Shown in pieces: positions 1-11,270 of a DNA stretch of 64,000 bases (position 1 is the stretch's first letter; every line of letters begins with the position of its first letter). Position numbers and translations under genes: made by a program. The notes below the pieces were generated by a model. That model ran no database searches and was not told the DNA's origin. It saw nothing but the letters and a program-made list of their open reading frames with translations. This DNA comes from Campanula takesimana (lineage: Eukaryota; Streptophyta; Magnoliopsida; Asterales; Campanulaceae), in contig JAOWBW010000269.1 in the NCBI GenBank assembly GCA_026119855.1, positions 186,001-250,000 of the forward strand, in the 5' to 3' direction.

Positions 1-1
1 T

Positions 2-400
2 ACAATTGAAGCAGAATATATCGCTGCTGGAAGTTGTTGCTGTCAAATTCTGTGGATGAAGCAGCAATTAGTGGACTATGACATCAAAGAAGAAAATTGT
101 CCCATTTATTGCGACAATACTTCAACAATTGCTGTTTCTAAAAATCCTGTCATGCATTTGAAGACCAAACACATCGACATTAAATATCACTTCCTCAAAG
201 ACCACGTGGAAAAAGGGAATATACATCTAGAACACGTGGGAACCGACTATCAAATCGCCGACATTCTTACAAAAGCACTTGATGCTAAGAGGTTCATCTT
301 TCTTAGAGGAGAAATGGGTATGCTCGAACTCAGAAATGGGTATGCTCTCTTTCTGACATCTCTCTCTCTCTCTCTGCACTCAATCTCTACTTTTCCTTGA
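2..400 (+). CDS. Ty1/copia (Sirevirus-like) pol, C-terminal RNase H end (partial)
   Basis: The frame is already open at the left edge and ends at a TGA at 398-400, so only the last ~130 codons of a copia polyprotein are seen. Visible landmarks are EAEYIAA, a CDNTSTIAVSKNP block, the H-x-KTKHIDIKYHF block and a final ADILTKAL motif, which is the end of copia RNase H. The wording of these blocks is closest to the Sirevirus lineage, which is known to carry an additional ORF after pol; such an ORF follows here at 422. RNase H removes the RNA template during reverse transcription in the cytoplasmic particle. Catalytic residues lie upstream of the window. No frameshift or stop is seen in the visible part. 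Family assignment is by recognition, not by alignment. Confidence 0.85.
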   Translation, partial: TIEAEYIAAGSCCCQILWMKQQLVDYDIKEENCPIYCDNTSTIAVSKNPVMHLKTKHIDIKYHFLKDHVEKGNIHLEHVGTDYQIADILTKALDAKRFIFLRGEMGMLELRNGYALFLTSLSLSLHSISTFP

Positions 401-421
401 AATCTTCTATATATATATATC

Positions 422-3400
422 ATGGCTCCCAAGAAATCATCCACTACATCTTCCAAGAAGCAAGAGGATCCACAAATGGTAAGGATTTCAATCTCAAAAT
501 TTTAGTTTTCCGCCATTGATGGAGTTCGAAGGTCTGTATTTTCCCCTTTCTGATTTCTCTATGTTTCGTTGCTCGTTTTTCAAATTATTTGATGCTGTGT
601 GTTCGTTTTACTCTCAGCTTTTCATTTATGTAATTTGTTTTACGATCAATGATCGATTGAGTGGATTTCTGTTTGAATTTATTTGTTTTGTCTTTTCGAA
701 CTCATCTTCTGTTTTTCTCAGATCTTGGTTGTATGTTTATGATATTGTTGTTATGGTTTACTTGTTTGTGTGTGATTTTTCATTACGAACATTTTGATGT
801 GCTTTTTATGCATTTTGGAGCCCTTTGACATTTTTATGTTCTTCGTGTTCTTCGTGTATTCAATACATGTTCTTCGTGTTCTTGATAAATAGTCATATGA
901 CAAGCCTTGATATGATTCTTGAATGTGTTTTTGCGTTTCGCGCCCTTTTTTAAGCGTTTGGTTTAAAATTGTTTGTTTTGGACATTTTTACCCTTTTCAT
1001 TTCTTATCTTTCTAAGTATGGAGTCTAGTTCATACGCTATGCATATAGCTCATGCGCATGCGCTTCTCTCCATGCGCATGACCAGATCTAATTCTTCATT
1101 TTTGTTTTGCGCAGAATCTAAACTACTTTATCCCTGGATGGGAACTCGATGTAGAGGACTTGAAGCTCGATGCGCTTGGACGTTATATGATCGAAATCAT
1201 GGACACGTCGGGCATTCTTCCTCTCTTCACCAAAGGACAATCCTTCATTCTTCCTTCTTCACGCAGAAGAGGTCGAGCGCTTATACGACGACATCACAGT
1301 GCCCTGCTTAAAAAGTTCTATCCGTGGGATTTCTGTGACTATCAACTATGCGCATATTCGTCAGACTATGGGATTGCCTGCGTGCAACAAGAAGAAGCTT
1401 CCTCAGGATGTGCAAGATGGTGTTGCGCAGAAGCTGATAAAGATTCCTACTCTGGTTGGTCAATACAACAACCATGATAGGAAGGAGTTTGGAGAGTTGA
1501 TGTTCCATCTCTGCACTTTGATTGGCGATACAATAAATTGCAAGAATGGGAACAAGTCCACATTCATCAGCAAGCAATGGATGTGCTGCGCTGCAATCTT
1601 CAAGAAAAAGAAATTAAGCTGGGCTGAGATTATCTTTGAAGAGCTAGTGCACTGCCTACGCGTATATAAGAAGAAAGCTGCAGATCCAAAGAGACCAGCC
1701 AAGTACAAAACGCAATGCAGAATTCTTACTGCTATCTTCATGCGTTTCCATTCTGTGCGCAAGCTAGTTGATGAAGACCCCTCTCTCAAAGTTGATGTGA
1801 CCTTATCGCGCTCTTATACTCGTGTGTTTCTCCACAATTTTCGCCATGAAGTCAACAATTTTGATTACTGCATGTTCTGGGCTGCTGATCCCATTGAAGT
1901 TTTTGAGGACATTCACCCTGAAGATCAAGGATCTCCTCCTGCCTCCAGTGGTGAACTTTTTGAAGCTTCCTCCTCTGAATCTGAATCAGAAATTGAATCC
2001 TTCTTTGAGCCGGTCCCAAGCAAAGTAGGCGACAAGGAGAAAGGCAAGGGCATTGCTGCTGATGCGCCTTTGCGCAAGAAGAAGAAGGCCAGCAAATCTA
2101 CTGCTGCGCCTGGGATAACAATTAAAGAGCCTACTGCGCAATCTCCGAAGCGTAAGGCTACTTCGGACCCTGAGCCTCCTAAGAAAGCAAAGAAGACCAA
2201 GGCTCCTGCTCCTGAAGAAAAAGGAAAAGCCAAGGCTGCTGCGCCCGTTTAGAAGAAAATCAACAAGAAGGAGAAAAAGGCAAAGAAATCAAGAACCCAA
2301 CTGGATGAGTCTGATGAAGACGTCCAAGTAGAAGCTGATGTTGATGCTGCGCCTCCTACTGCTCACAAGTCAAATCGAGCCTCTACTCCTCCTGCGCCTC
2401 AAGAAGAAGATGAATTTGAAGGTGCTTTCAATGATCCTCTCATCAGCCCTTCCAAATTCACTGGAACTTCCAAGGCTGCTCAATCTCAGGGGGAGAAGCA
2501 AAAGGAGACTGCAAAGCCCATGCGCAATAATACTTCCAGTGAGGATGAAGTCCCACTTTCTGCAAAGAAGTCTACTCCCAAACACCGGGTTAAGAAGGTT
2601 GCTACCAAGAAACGTGCCTCGAGCCGTACTGTGGAAGATTTATCTGCGCGTGATATAGCAAGGGAAGCAAGACTTGCTGCTGTTGCGCGAAGGAATGTTG
2701 CGCAGCAAGCCCCACCAGTATTTATTGATGGTGAAGGATTTGCTCATGATGCGCCTGATCCTACTGTTTATGAGGATGCGCCTATAGTTGAAGATGGCGG
2801 AGACTCGAGCTCAGAAGATTATGAGGTCCATCGTTCTCCTATCCATGCGCATCACTCTCATGTTCATGCGCCAGAGCCTCCTGCTGCTGCTGTCACTCCT
2901 GTGCAACCTACTGGAGCATCACAGACTTCTCCAATTATTCCGGCTGTAACTCCAGCAACTGCTCCCTCGGATCCCTCTAGTTCATCAACTGACATGCGTC
3001 AAATCTTGGCCATGCTCCAGACTATCCAGGCTAATTAATTTGCTGCGCAAACCCAGCACTTTCAGGTGGTCACTGCGATAACTAAGTTTCACGAGCAACT
3101 GGATGCGCAGTCTGCACGTCTCGATGCGCAAGCCAGTTTCCTTCAAGCTATTGATTGTGCCATTAAGGGGGAGAGTTCTGTAACAAAGGCAACCAGTTCT
3201 GAAGCTATGCCTCCTCCCTCAGGTTCTGGTGCTGCGCATGCATCTGGTTCTGGTGCTGCGCCCTTTCAAGATTTTGATCTTCTGCGCCAAGATATCCAGC
3301 ATGACTTCGACATAATCTCTACTGCGCTCACTAAGATTCCCTCTGTGCATGGGTTGAATGAAGCTTTGTTTTCCTTAGCCAAAACCATCACAGAAATCAT

Positions 3401-3875
3401 TCAGATTGAGTCTACTAAAGTCATCAAGTCTATTGACAATTTTGCGCCTACTGCCTCCAGCTCCTCCTCCATTGATGCGCTCAAATCTCATATGACTGAC
3501 TGCTTAGTTCAGTTCAGTGATACTTTTAATGGAAGAATGAACCAGGCTATGCTAGATATGCAAGCCAGTCAGAACATGGTTCAGGTTGAGCTAACCAAGA
3601 CTTTGGTTGATGCGCAGAAAGAAATTCAGGACTCCATGGCTGCGTCCCTTCAATCTTTTGGAAATCAGATGGGGGCGTTTGAAAATTGCTTTAACAGAAT
3701 TTTTGAAGACATCCAAAGAGATAATGCGTTGATGCGTGACGGTATGAGAACTCATGTGAATCTAGTGGTGGAATACAACGCCAAGTTTCAGCAACTGAAG
3801 ATTGAATTGATGAACAAGTTTAACAGCTTACAGAATGAGATGCGCGAAGCACTGCAGCGAATTCATATAGACTAG
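422..3875 (+). pseudogene. Extra (env-position) ORF of the Sirevirus-like element, spliced and broken
   Basis: A 19-codon first exon (422-478, starts MAPKKSSTTSSKK) ends on a codon boundary at a GT (479). The best acceptor is TTTTGCGCAG ending at 1114, a 636-bp intron. From 1115 the frame continues with a folded-looking N-terminal region (NLNYFIPGWELDVEDL), then moves by one base near 1255-1265 into the frame that runs to 3875. That frame is cut by TAG at 2250-2252 and TAA at 3036-3038. The middle is rich in K, P, A and E and looks disordered. The C-terminal ~270 residues (from 3066) are helical and Gln-rich, probably coiled coil. Position after pol, length near 900 codons and composition fit the extra ORFs of Sireviruses. 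No transmembrane segment is evident, so envelope function is doubtful. It is inactive as it stands. Confidence 0.7.
479..1114 (+). other. Candidate spliceosomal intron before the extra ORF
   Basis: Canonical GT (ATG/GTAAGG) and a pyrimidine-rich CAG acceptor (TTTTGCGCAG). Both flanking exon frames join without shift. The intervening 636 bases are T-rich and non-coding, as plant introns are. Splicing is inferred only. Confidence 0.5.
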
Positions 3876-4370
3876 ACTTTGTAATCTTTTTGTTTTGCTG
3901 CGCAATTGTAAGTTTTTGATGCGCAAAGTTTTTTTTGATTTTTTCTTCCATTGTAAAACTTGTACTCTGTAACTCTTACCTTTCAAGTTTTAATGAGAAG
4001 AAAGCATCATTGCACTTTCACAAAACCTTGTTCTATTCAAACTGTTCGTTTGTGGAACATTGCATATCTTATAAACTTCATGCGCATATCCTTAACAGCT
4101 CATATTTAATTGCATGATGTTTAAACACTCAGTTTAAACGCATACTAAACTTAAACTCATATCAATTGTATGCTCTGAGTGATATTTCTGTCTTTCCTAT
4201 ATTGTAAGTTAATTTCTTATGGATAGACTAGAAATCTATAGCATTGGCTAGTGTGTACATTGACTTGAGACATGATTTATCATTTTCTATTCTTATGGAC
4301 ATGTTATTATCAAGTACAATGAATTGCCTTTGTTATAGTAGGTAATGGCATCAATCATTTAGGGGGAGAT
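3876..4370 (+). other. 3' untranslated tail and polypurine tract of the Sirevirus-like element
   Basis: No ORF of note. The tail carries several more TGCGCA words. It ends in the purine tract AGGGGGAGA at 4361-4369, directly before the TG that opens the LTR at 4371; plus-strand DNA synthesis starts at such tracts. Confidence 0.75.
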
Positions 4371-5124
4371 TGTTGGGTATGCTTATCACTTAACCCTCCT
4401 ACTTTGTTAGAATTGATTGATACCATCACCTAAGTGTATTTTAAGGACTTTAGGACCCTATGTAAGAAGTTTTTATAACTTCAATTTTTAGCTAAGTCCT
4501 CTTTATAGACTAGGCTTAGAGGTTAGGGCTGAAGCTTTGGATTCAAGGTCAAAAGAGCAAAAAGCAAATTTTGGTGCGCATCCTTCCATGCGCAGCGCAT
4601 CATCTTCTGCGTATCCTATGCGCATGAGCATCATGCGCACGAAAGACCTGCCTTGGTTTATTCTTTCATCTCTTGACCTACCTTTGTATAACTTGGAAAG
4701 CGTCATCTCAAGCTACGCTTTCGAATGAGCCAAAATGCTGATGTGGACAAACGACAAATCAAATACACTCAGCATACACGTAGATGGAGACGCGCCTCTA
4801 GTTTGAATTTCAAATATAAAAACAGCTGTCATCCTTCTAGAAGAAGTTTGAAATCTGTCAACTCGCTGTCTCCAACGGCTATAAAGGACACGTGCGCACC
4901 AATCACATTGTGACAGCACATCGTCCTTGCTCTGCTCCCCAACGGCTATTTCTTGGAGCTCAGCTATAAATAGCAAGCTCATCCTCTTTTTCCAAGTTGC
5001 TTGTGAATTGCTAAAGAATTGCTTCCAAAGAGAAAGTTTGAAGATTTGAAGATTGCTTGCTCATTTCCAGAATTCTCAAGATCAACCTTCTCACCTTCAT
5101 ACTCAATCCAAGCCCAGATCCTAT
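4371..5124 (+). repeat. 3' LTR of the Sirevirus-like element, left part
   Basis: Begins TGTTGGGTATGC after a polypurine tract; the matching end ACCAACA lies at 20339, giving the terminal inverted pair TGTTGG/CCAACA. The LTR is interrupted at 5124 by the Ogre/Tat-type element, and the five bases CCTAT at 5120-5124 are repeated at 19663-19667. TGCGCA words cluster at 4574-4640. A TATA-like region is at 4966-4972 (CTATAAATAG). Confidence 0.85.
5120..5124. repeat. Target-site duplication CCTAT (left)
   Basis: Five bases before the TG of the left LTR, identical to 19663-19667 after the right LTR. Confidence 0.9.
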
Positions 5125-6213
5125 TGTTAGTACCCGACCTGAAAATGAGTTTATTAGGGCTTTCCCAAATATACAAGGACTTTATAGGAATTAGAAACCT
5201 TGCAAAGACTTGTCCCGGATTCCCAAAAATAGCTCAATGTTCTAGAAAACATTAAATATGGACATTTAGGGTTGCCTTGTATGAACAGTAAAACCCTAGC
5301 TTGAATTTCAAGTCAGCGCGCAACGATGGCCACGCGGCCACTTTCGCCGCCGCCCTCAATATTGGCCACGCGGCCACTTTCGCCGCCGCCGTCAATATTG
5401 GCCACGCGACCACATCCGCCCCGGATGATCTGGACCATCAGATCTTCCCCTCAGTTTACTATATAAACCAATCTCATGCTATTGGTTTAGGGGGATCCGA
5501 ATTTGAGAGTTCTTAAACACAATTTTGCTCTCTAATTAGCATTCAAACCTCCAAGAAGATCAAGGTTTATTTCTTGCCAACATAGGTAAGTTTTCTAACT
5601 TATTTCTTCATGTTCTTGCATTATTTTTAATGTAGATCTTTTATATTCATGTTCGTACATGTTTATTCATAGTTTCTTCATATTCTCTGCATGCTCATTC
5701 ATATGTTCATAATATGTTCTTCGCCTGTTCTTCGTGTTCATAGATTAAAACCTTATTTATGCTATATTTAGGGTTGCGATCTTCATAATTACATGTTATT
5801 TCATAGCCGATGATGATCGAGGGTTCATCAACCCGAGGATGATCTAGGAACTACTTCTAAACCCTAATCTTTAGGTAATTCCCCCCTCATTATGCATGAT
5901 CCCGATTCTTCTGCCTATTCTAAATTCTCTCGAACTACGCTGACCTGAGCTTCTCACATTGAGAGGAACGTAGGCAATCTTCGGATCCGGTCTCAAACAC
6001 TAACACACTACTAACACATTCATCATGATAGAAAGACCGATCATTCGGGCAATAGGAGTGATAACGTCCAATATTCTTCTCTTGTTATAATTTGACCCCC
6101 GAACCCATTAACATGCTTTTTCTCAATGTTTTGGCTATAATTAAAACGGCGTGGCGACTCTCATATTTTAATGTTACTATGAATATTCCCAAATACAAAC
6201 ACACGTATTCACA
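5125..6213 (+). repeat. 5' LTR of the Ogre/Tat-type element
   Basis: TG...CA ends; 1089 bp. It holds a GC-rich tandem block at about 5318-5412 (GGCCACGCGGCCACTTTCGC, three partial copies, spaced by CAATATT), a TATA-like CTATATAAACC at 5459-5469, a CTACG/CGTAG hairpin motif at 5931-5978 and a second copy of the primer-site core TGGCGACTCT at 6152-6161, 63 bases before the real one. Confidence 0.92.
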
Positions 6214-6214
6214 G

Positions 6215-6233
6215 TGGCGACTCTGCTGGGGAC
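6215..6233 (+). other. Primer binding site, tRNA-Arg type
   Basis: TGGCGACTCTGCTGGGGAC, one base after the LTR; complementary to the acceptor end of a plant tRNA-Arg, the primer typical of Ogre-type elements. Confidence 0.8.
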
Positions 6234-6286
6234 AGCTTTGAAACTCTTTCAAACTTAGTGGGTCTAACTTTCGTTTACATCATGAT

Positions 6287-6712
6287 GCTTGCCATGTTTA
6301 CACATGCACACACTTGCCATGTTTACACATGCACACACTTACAATGTTTACACATGCACACACTTGCCATGTTTACACGTGCACCTCACACACACTTGCC
6401 ATGTTTACACATGTACACACTTACCATGTTCACACATGCACACACTTGCCATGTTTACACGTGCACCTCACACGCACTTGCCATGTTTACACATGCACAC
6501 ACTTTCCATGTTTACACATGCACACACCTGCCATGTTTACACATGCACACTTGCCATGTTTACACATGCACACACCCGCCATGTTTACACATGCACACAC
6601 CCGCCATGTTTACACATGCACACACCCGCCATGTTTACACATGCACACTTGCCATGTTTTCACGTGCCCCCTACAATTAAGCCATGTTTACACATGCACC
6701 CGTGCACTCCGC
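6287..6712 (+). repeat. 25-bp tandem array (CATGTTTACACATGCAC core)
   Basis: About 16 copies of a unit starting CATGTTTACACATGCACACA, some with a GTGCACCTCACA variant. The unit length is not a multiple of three and no frame of it contains a stop, so all three + frames are open. The predicted His/Cys/Thr-rich peptides are by-products of the repeat. Confidence 0.9.
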
Positions 6713-7302
6713 CATGTTAATACTCGTACCTTGTACCTTGTACCATGTACCTTTGTTATTCTCGCCTTAGTATTAGGGTCAAACAAAACTCTGCTATGCT
6801 CCCTTGTACATTATTTTCCTTCTCATGCATTGCATTGCATCATCCTAACATTAAAAACTTCTCTCTTTTCTCCCTAAAAAAAAAAAAAAAGAATTAGTTT
6901 TTTACCACACACTACCACTAGTCCGTGTCAGCACTGCACATGTCCCCATTACCCGGAGTATTCGATGTGCAGGAATTTGTGCGCTACTGCCGCCCTCTTT
7001 TCGAGTCACTCGTCTACTCCACTCACCGTGTACGTTCCGCGAGCGGTGGGAACCTTTTACCTTACCCGTGTCAACCCACACATAGAGATTAGGACACTCC
7101 TTAGACCAACCATTTAGGATGTAAATAAATGCAAAACTTTTCGCAAAATAAAATGTGCATTGCATCTAGACAATCTCTAAGGTCCATCGCTCACCCCTTG
7201 GGCCATCTATCAAAATTCCTCATCTTGGCCTATCTAGGTTACCTACCCATCATTGCGATCCATTTGGGCCTACCCTTCATCTCGACCCGCTTTGGTCAAA
7301 AT
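6713..7302 (+). other. Noncoding leader of the Ogre/Tat-type element
   Basis: No supported gene. Contains TACCTTGTACC short repeats near 6726-6752 and an A-run at 6876-6890. Confidence 0.5.
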
Positions 7303-9350
7303 CCTTCTCAACCTTTGACCCCCTAGGTCAACCCTTACCAACTTTTGACCTCCTAGGTCAACCTTATCCGCCTTTGACCCCTTAGGTCAACCGTTGACCT
7401 CCTAGGTCAACCTTTGACCGCCTAGGTCAACCTTATCCGCCTTTGACCCCTTAGGTCAACCGTTGACCTCCTAGGTCAACCTTTGACCGCCTAGGTCAAC
7501 CTTCTCAACCTTTGGCCCCCTAGGTCAACCTTTGACCGCCTAGGTCAACCCTCTGAACCTTTAACCTCCTAGGTCAACCTTTGACCCCCTAGGTCAACTT
7601 TCTTCGCTCTTGACCCCCTTAGGTCAACCTTTGACCCTTAGGTCAACCTTCTCCGCTCTTGACCCCCTTAGGTCAACCTTTGACCCCCTAGGTCAATCTT
7701 ATCCGTTTAAGTCAACCTTTGACCCCTAGGTCTACCTCATTTGTCTTTTAACCTCTTAGGTCAACCTTTGACCCCCTAGGTCAACTTTCTCCGCTCTTGA
7801 CCCCCCTAGGTCAACCTTTGACCGCCTAGGTCAACCCTCTGAACCTTTAACCTCCTAGGTCAACCTTATCCGCCTTTGACCTCTTAGGTCTACCCTTGAC
7901 CTCCTAGGTCAACCTTATCACCCTCGACCTCTTAGGTCACCCCTCGACCTCTTAGGTCAACCCTTGACCGCCTAAGTCAACTTTATCCGCCTCCGACCTC
8001 TTAGGTCAACCCTTGACCTCCTAGGTCAACCTTATCTACCTTGACCTCCTAGGTCAACCTTTAACCGCCTAGGTCAACCTTACCACCCTTTGACCTCTTA
8101 GGCCAACCTTTGACCCCCTAGGTCAATCTTATCCGTTTAAGTCAACCTTTGACCCCCTAGGTCAACCTTACCAACCTTTGACCTCTTAGGTCTACCCTTG
8201 ACCCCCTAGGTCAACTTTATCAACCTCCGACCTCCTAGGTCAACCTTTAACCGCCTAGGTCAACCTTACCACCCTTTGACCTCTTAGGCCAACCTTTGAC
8301 CCCTTAGGTCAATCTTATCCGTTTAAGTCAACCTTTGACCCCCTAGGTCAACCTTACCAACCTTTGACCTCTTAGGTCTACCCTTGACCCCCTAGGTCAA
8401 CTTTATCAACCTCCGACCTCTTAGGTCAACCCTTAACCTCCTAGGTCAACCTTATCACCTTCGACCTCTTAGGTCACCCCTCGACCTCTTAGGTCAACCT
8501 TTGACCCCTTAGGTCAACCTCATCCGCCTTTGACCTCTTAGGCCAACCTTTGACCCTATAGGTCATTCTCATCTGCCTTTGACCCCATAGGTCAAACCTT
8601 GGACCCCTTAGGTCAACTTTATCACCCCTCGATCTCTTAGGTCAACCTTTGACCACTTAAGTCAACCTTATCCGCCTTTGACCTCTGAAGTCAACCTTTG
8701 ACTCCCTAAGTCAACCCAATCACCTTTCGACTTCTTAAGTCAACCTTTGACCCTTAGGTCAACCTTATCCGCTATTGACCTCTTAGACCTTAACCCGCTT
8801 AGGTCAAACTGTCATCCTGACCCACCTAGGTCATTATTTGACCCACCGTTGTCCATACCAACATAGGTCAACCCGTCTCAACCCGTTTAGGTCCACACAC
8901 CATCCTCGACCCATCTAGGTCGACTCGTCCGTCTTAGGTTAAAACTACCCCTTTACCTTTGACCCATCTAGGTCAATCCTTGGCCCGCTTAAGTCGACTT
9001 GCCCGTCTTGAATCTATATACCGACCTCCCTAGGTCAACCAACCCGAATAGGTCAACCAACTCACATTCGACCCGCTTAGGTCAAACCATGTTTATCCCA
9101 CTTAGATCATCCTATAGGCAACCCGCTACAACCCGCTATCTTGATTTATTCACCATATAGGTCAATCCAACCCTTCTCATTTAGGTCGACCTATCCATTA
9201 CCCATCTAGGTCAACCCACCATTATCGTCGCATTCTAGCTTGAACCACTTCTTGTCTGAAACCTTAGGTCAATCCTTAGGTCAAATTTAGGTCAAACCAT
9301 AAGTCAAACCATACCCGACTCAATCAAAACCAACTCCTATAGGTCTTCCT
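7303..9350 (+). repeat. Dense TTGACC / GGTCAA (W-box) array
   Basis: Tandem, imperfect units of about 28-35 bp built on TTGACCYCYTAGGTCAACC, strongest to about 8800 and fading to 9350. Each unit holds the WRKY core TTGAC on both strands, head to head around CCTAGG, for roughly a hundred cores in total. Spacer variants are CTTATCCGCC, CTTACCAACC and CTTATCACC. No ORF. Confidence 0.92.
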
Positions 9351-9714
9351 CACCCATGCTTGACTAAGGACCGAGTCATCTCCTGCTTTTGACCTCAAGA
9401 TCGCTCTTTATCTTAAAAAAGACTCTATCAAATTGACCCCTATGGTCATCTCTCACCTCTTTTTAAAAGTCTAACTTGATTCGAACTACGGCGACCTGAG
9501 CCTCTTATTGTGTGGGACCACTCCCTCATGATAAGGGGAACGTAGGCAATTTCGGCCCGGTCAAACTTTCAATGTTTTACCAAAATGCATTTCAAAAATG
9601 TGGAGACCGACTCTTTTCCAAAAACTGATTTTATAACGATGCCTTATCATTAAATACGAATCTAATTTAATCCAACTAAGAGGCTTAATTATTTCATGAC
9701 TAGAGTTCTGCATC
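9351..9714 (+). other. Noncoding stretch with the CTACG/CGTAG hairpin motif
   Basis: Holds CGAACTACGGCGACCTGAGC at 9482 and AACGTAGGCAA at 9539, the same motif pair found in the LTRs. Nothing else recognised. Confidence 0.5.
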
Positions 9715-10407
9715 ATGTCGGCTACAAGGAACATCGAAGTTGCAACTGAAGCTGCTACCCAAGATCCCGAGACAATCCTCTACACCGGTACTGCTCTCAG
9801 TAAGCAAGCATCCCACTTCGAAGCCATCCTCGATGAACAAGCAATCCACTTTAAGGCCATTCTCAACGAGCAAGCAACACACTTTCAGAAGGAGATGCAT
9901 AAGACCCTAAGAGATATCGAGAGGCACCATTTGTCTGGCATTCGTGGCATTTATGATTACCTCAGTCGAGTTCTCCCTCTTGCTCAATGTCAACACCCGT
10001 ACGCTCCTCAAATGTACGGGCCGCCACAGACTGTCCCCGTCGGGATGCCTCCTATGACTACTCATCAACAAGGGGTGCCGGTACCTAAATCACCCTCAAA
10101 GACAGTTCGTGAAAGGAAGGACGAGCGCGAATTCGACGACTTAGGTATGCCGTTAGCCAAACTCTTCAAAAGTCTAGTTCAAGCCGGCAAGTTGTCTCCT
10201 TTGATCAACTATGAACCAAGTAGGGTGAAGAAATGCTTGGATCCCTCCAAACACTGCCAATACCACCAGTTAATTGGGCATGACACCGAAGATTGCGTCC
10301 AATTGAGGAGAAAGATTCAAAGCCTCATTGACAGCGAAGCCATCACCCGCCAACGGAATACATGGGCATGGGCAAAAGAGGAAATTGGGGCTACCTCCTT
10401 TAAATAA
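9715..10407 (+). CDS. Gag remnant with zinc-knuckle-like end
   Basis: 230 codons from an ATG, the only credible protein in the 12.4 kb interior. Residues 20-65 contain three near-copies of a short helical repeat (ASHFEAILDEQ, AIHFKAILNEQ, ATHFQKEMHK). Residues 90-125 are Pro/Met/Gln-rich. Residues 140-205 resemble the C-terminal part of Tat/Ogre Gag: FDDLGMPLAKLFKSLVQAG, then C-x2-H-x4-GH-x4-C (CQYHQLIGHDTEDC) and LRRKIQSLID. In autonomous relatives Gag packages element RNA. A protein this short could at most bind RNA or mark the transcript for a partner's particle. No protease or RT follows. Confidence 0.6.
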   Translation: MSATRNIEVATEAATQDPETILYTGTALSKQASHFEAILDEQAIHFKAILNEQATHFQKEMHKTLRDIERHHLSGIRGIYDYLSRVLPLAQCQHPYAPQMYGPPQTVPVGMPPMTTHQQGVPVPKSPSKTVRERKDEREFDDLGMPLAKLFKSLVQAGKLSPLINYEPSRVKKCLDPSKHCQYHQLIGHDTEDCVQLRRKIQSLIDSEAITRQRNTWAWAKEEIGATSFK

Positions 10408-11270
10408 AAGAAAAGAAAAGGGTCATTCAGTCTTCGTAGGTTCTAGAGTGTCCTTAGTTAAAAGTCCACCTTGGACGATTTTTGTTTCTTTAAGTAAAAG
10501 TCCACCCCGGACTAGTCAGCTTAAATCTTTTAGTTCCAATAAAAGGGTCATTATTTCTTTTCTTTTCTCTCTAGACTTGAGACATAAGCTTGCATATATT
10601 AATTTCATGAAAATTGTCTTATTCACCATTTTCGCTTGATTGCTATATCTTTATATGATGAATTAATCTTAATCTTACTCATTAATGACGACTCATTAAA
10701 AGGTAAATGGACCCACAAACCATTCACATAACTAAGTAAACGATTAATCTCAAAATAACAAATGCTTCGATCAATTGGGATGAATGAATCACTTTCCCTT
10801 CTCTCTACATTCTACCCCCATACACTCTCCCTGTACACTCACCCTTTGTACACACTTCATGTACACTCTCTATATACACCTTCTCCCATACACTATCCTC
10901 ATACGCCTCTCATCCCACCATTAGACCCCTTTTTATAAGGTCGTGACAAAGAAATGGACTGCGGTTGCTCATCATCAAATAGACATCCATGCTGCCACAA
11001 TTTAAAGGATTGGTTTGTTCCCATCATGAGTACTACATGCCGTTACACTGGGGCTGTCCGTATTCCATCGCAAATATAAGACAAGTGCACGAAGTCATTC
11101 ATTGGTGCACGTGATAATCCAATGGAGCTCTACCGGTGAAAATCAAGGGGCTAGGACGCCCGCCGCTAGCAAAAGGCCGCTTGAACTATAAGGAAGCTAC
11201 CTCGCAATCGAGAGAGGCGAAAGCAAACTAGGGGCTTGTCTCGCCCAATGTTTCATGTACAAATATAAAA
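10408..11270 (+). other. Noncoding interior with degenerate TACACTC repeats
   Basis: From 10797 to 10915 a loose series of TACACTCTCCCTGTACACTC-like words. A short ORF at 10328-10639 overlaps the gag end without features. Nothing else identified. Confidence 0.4.

Noticed and set aside
6258..6877. Three overlapping His/Thr/Cys-rich ORFs
   Set aside because: By-products of a stop-free 25-bp tandem repeat; no start context or domain.
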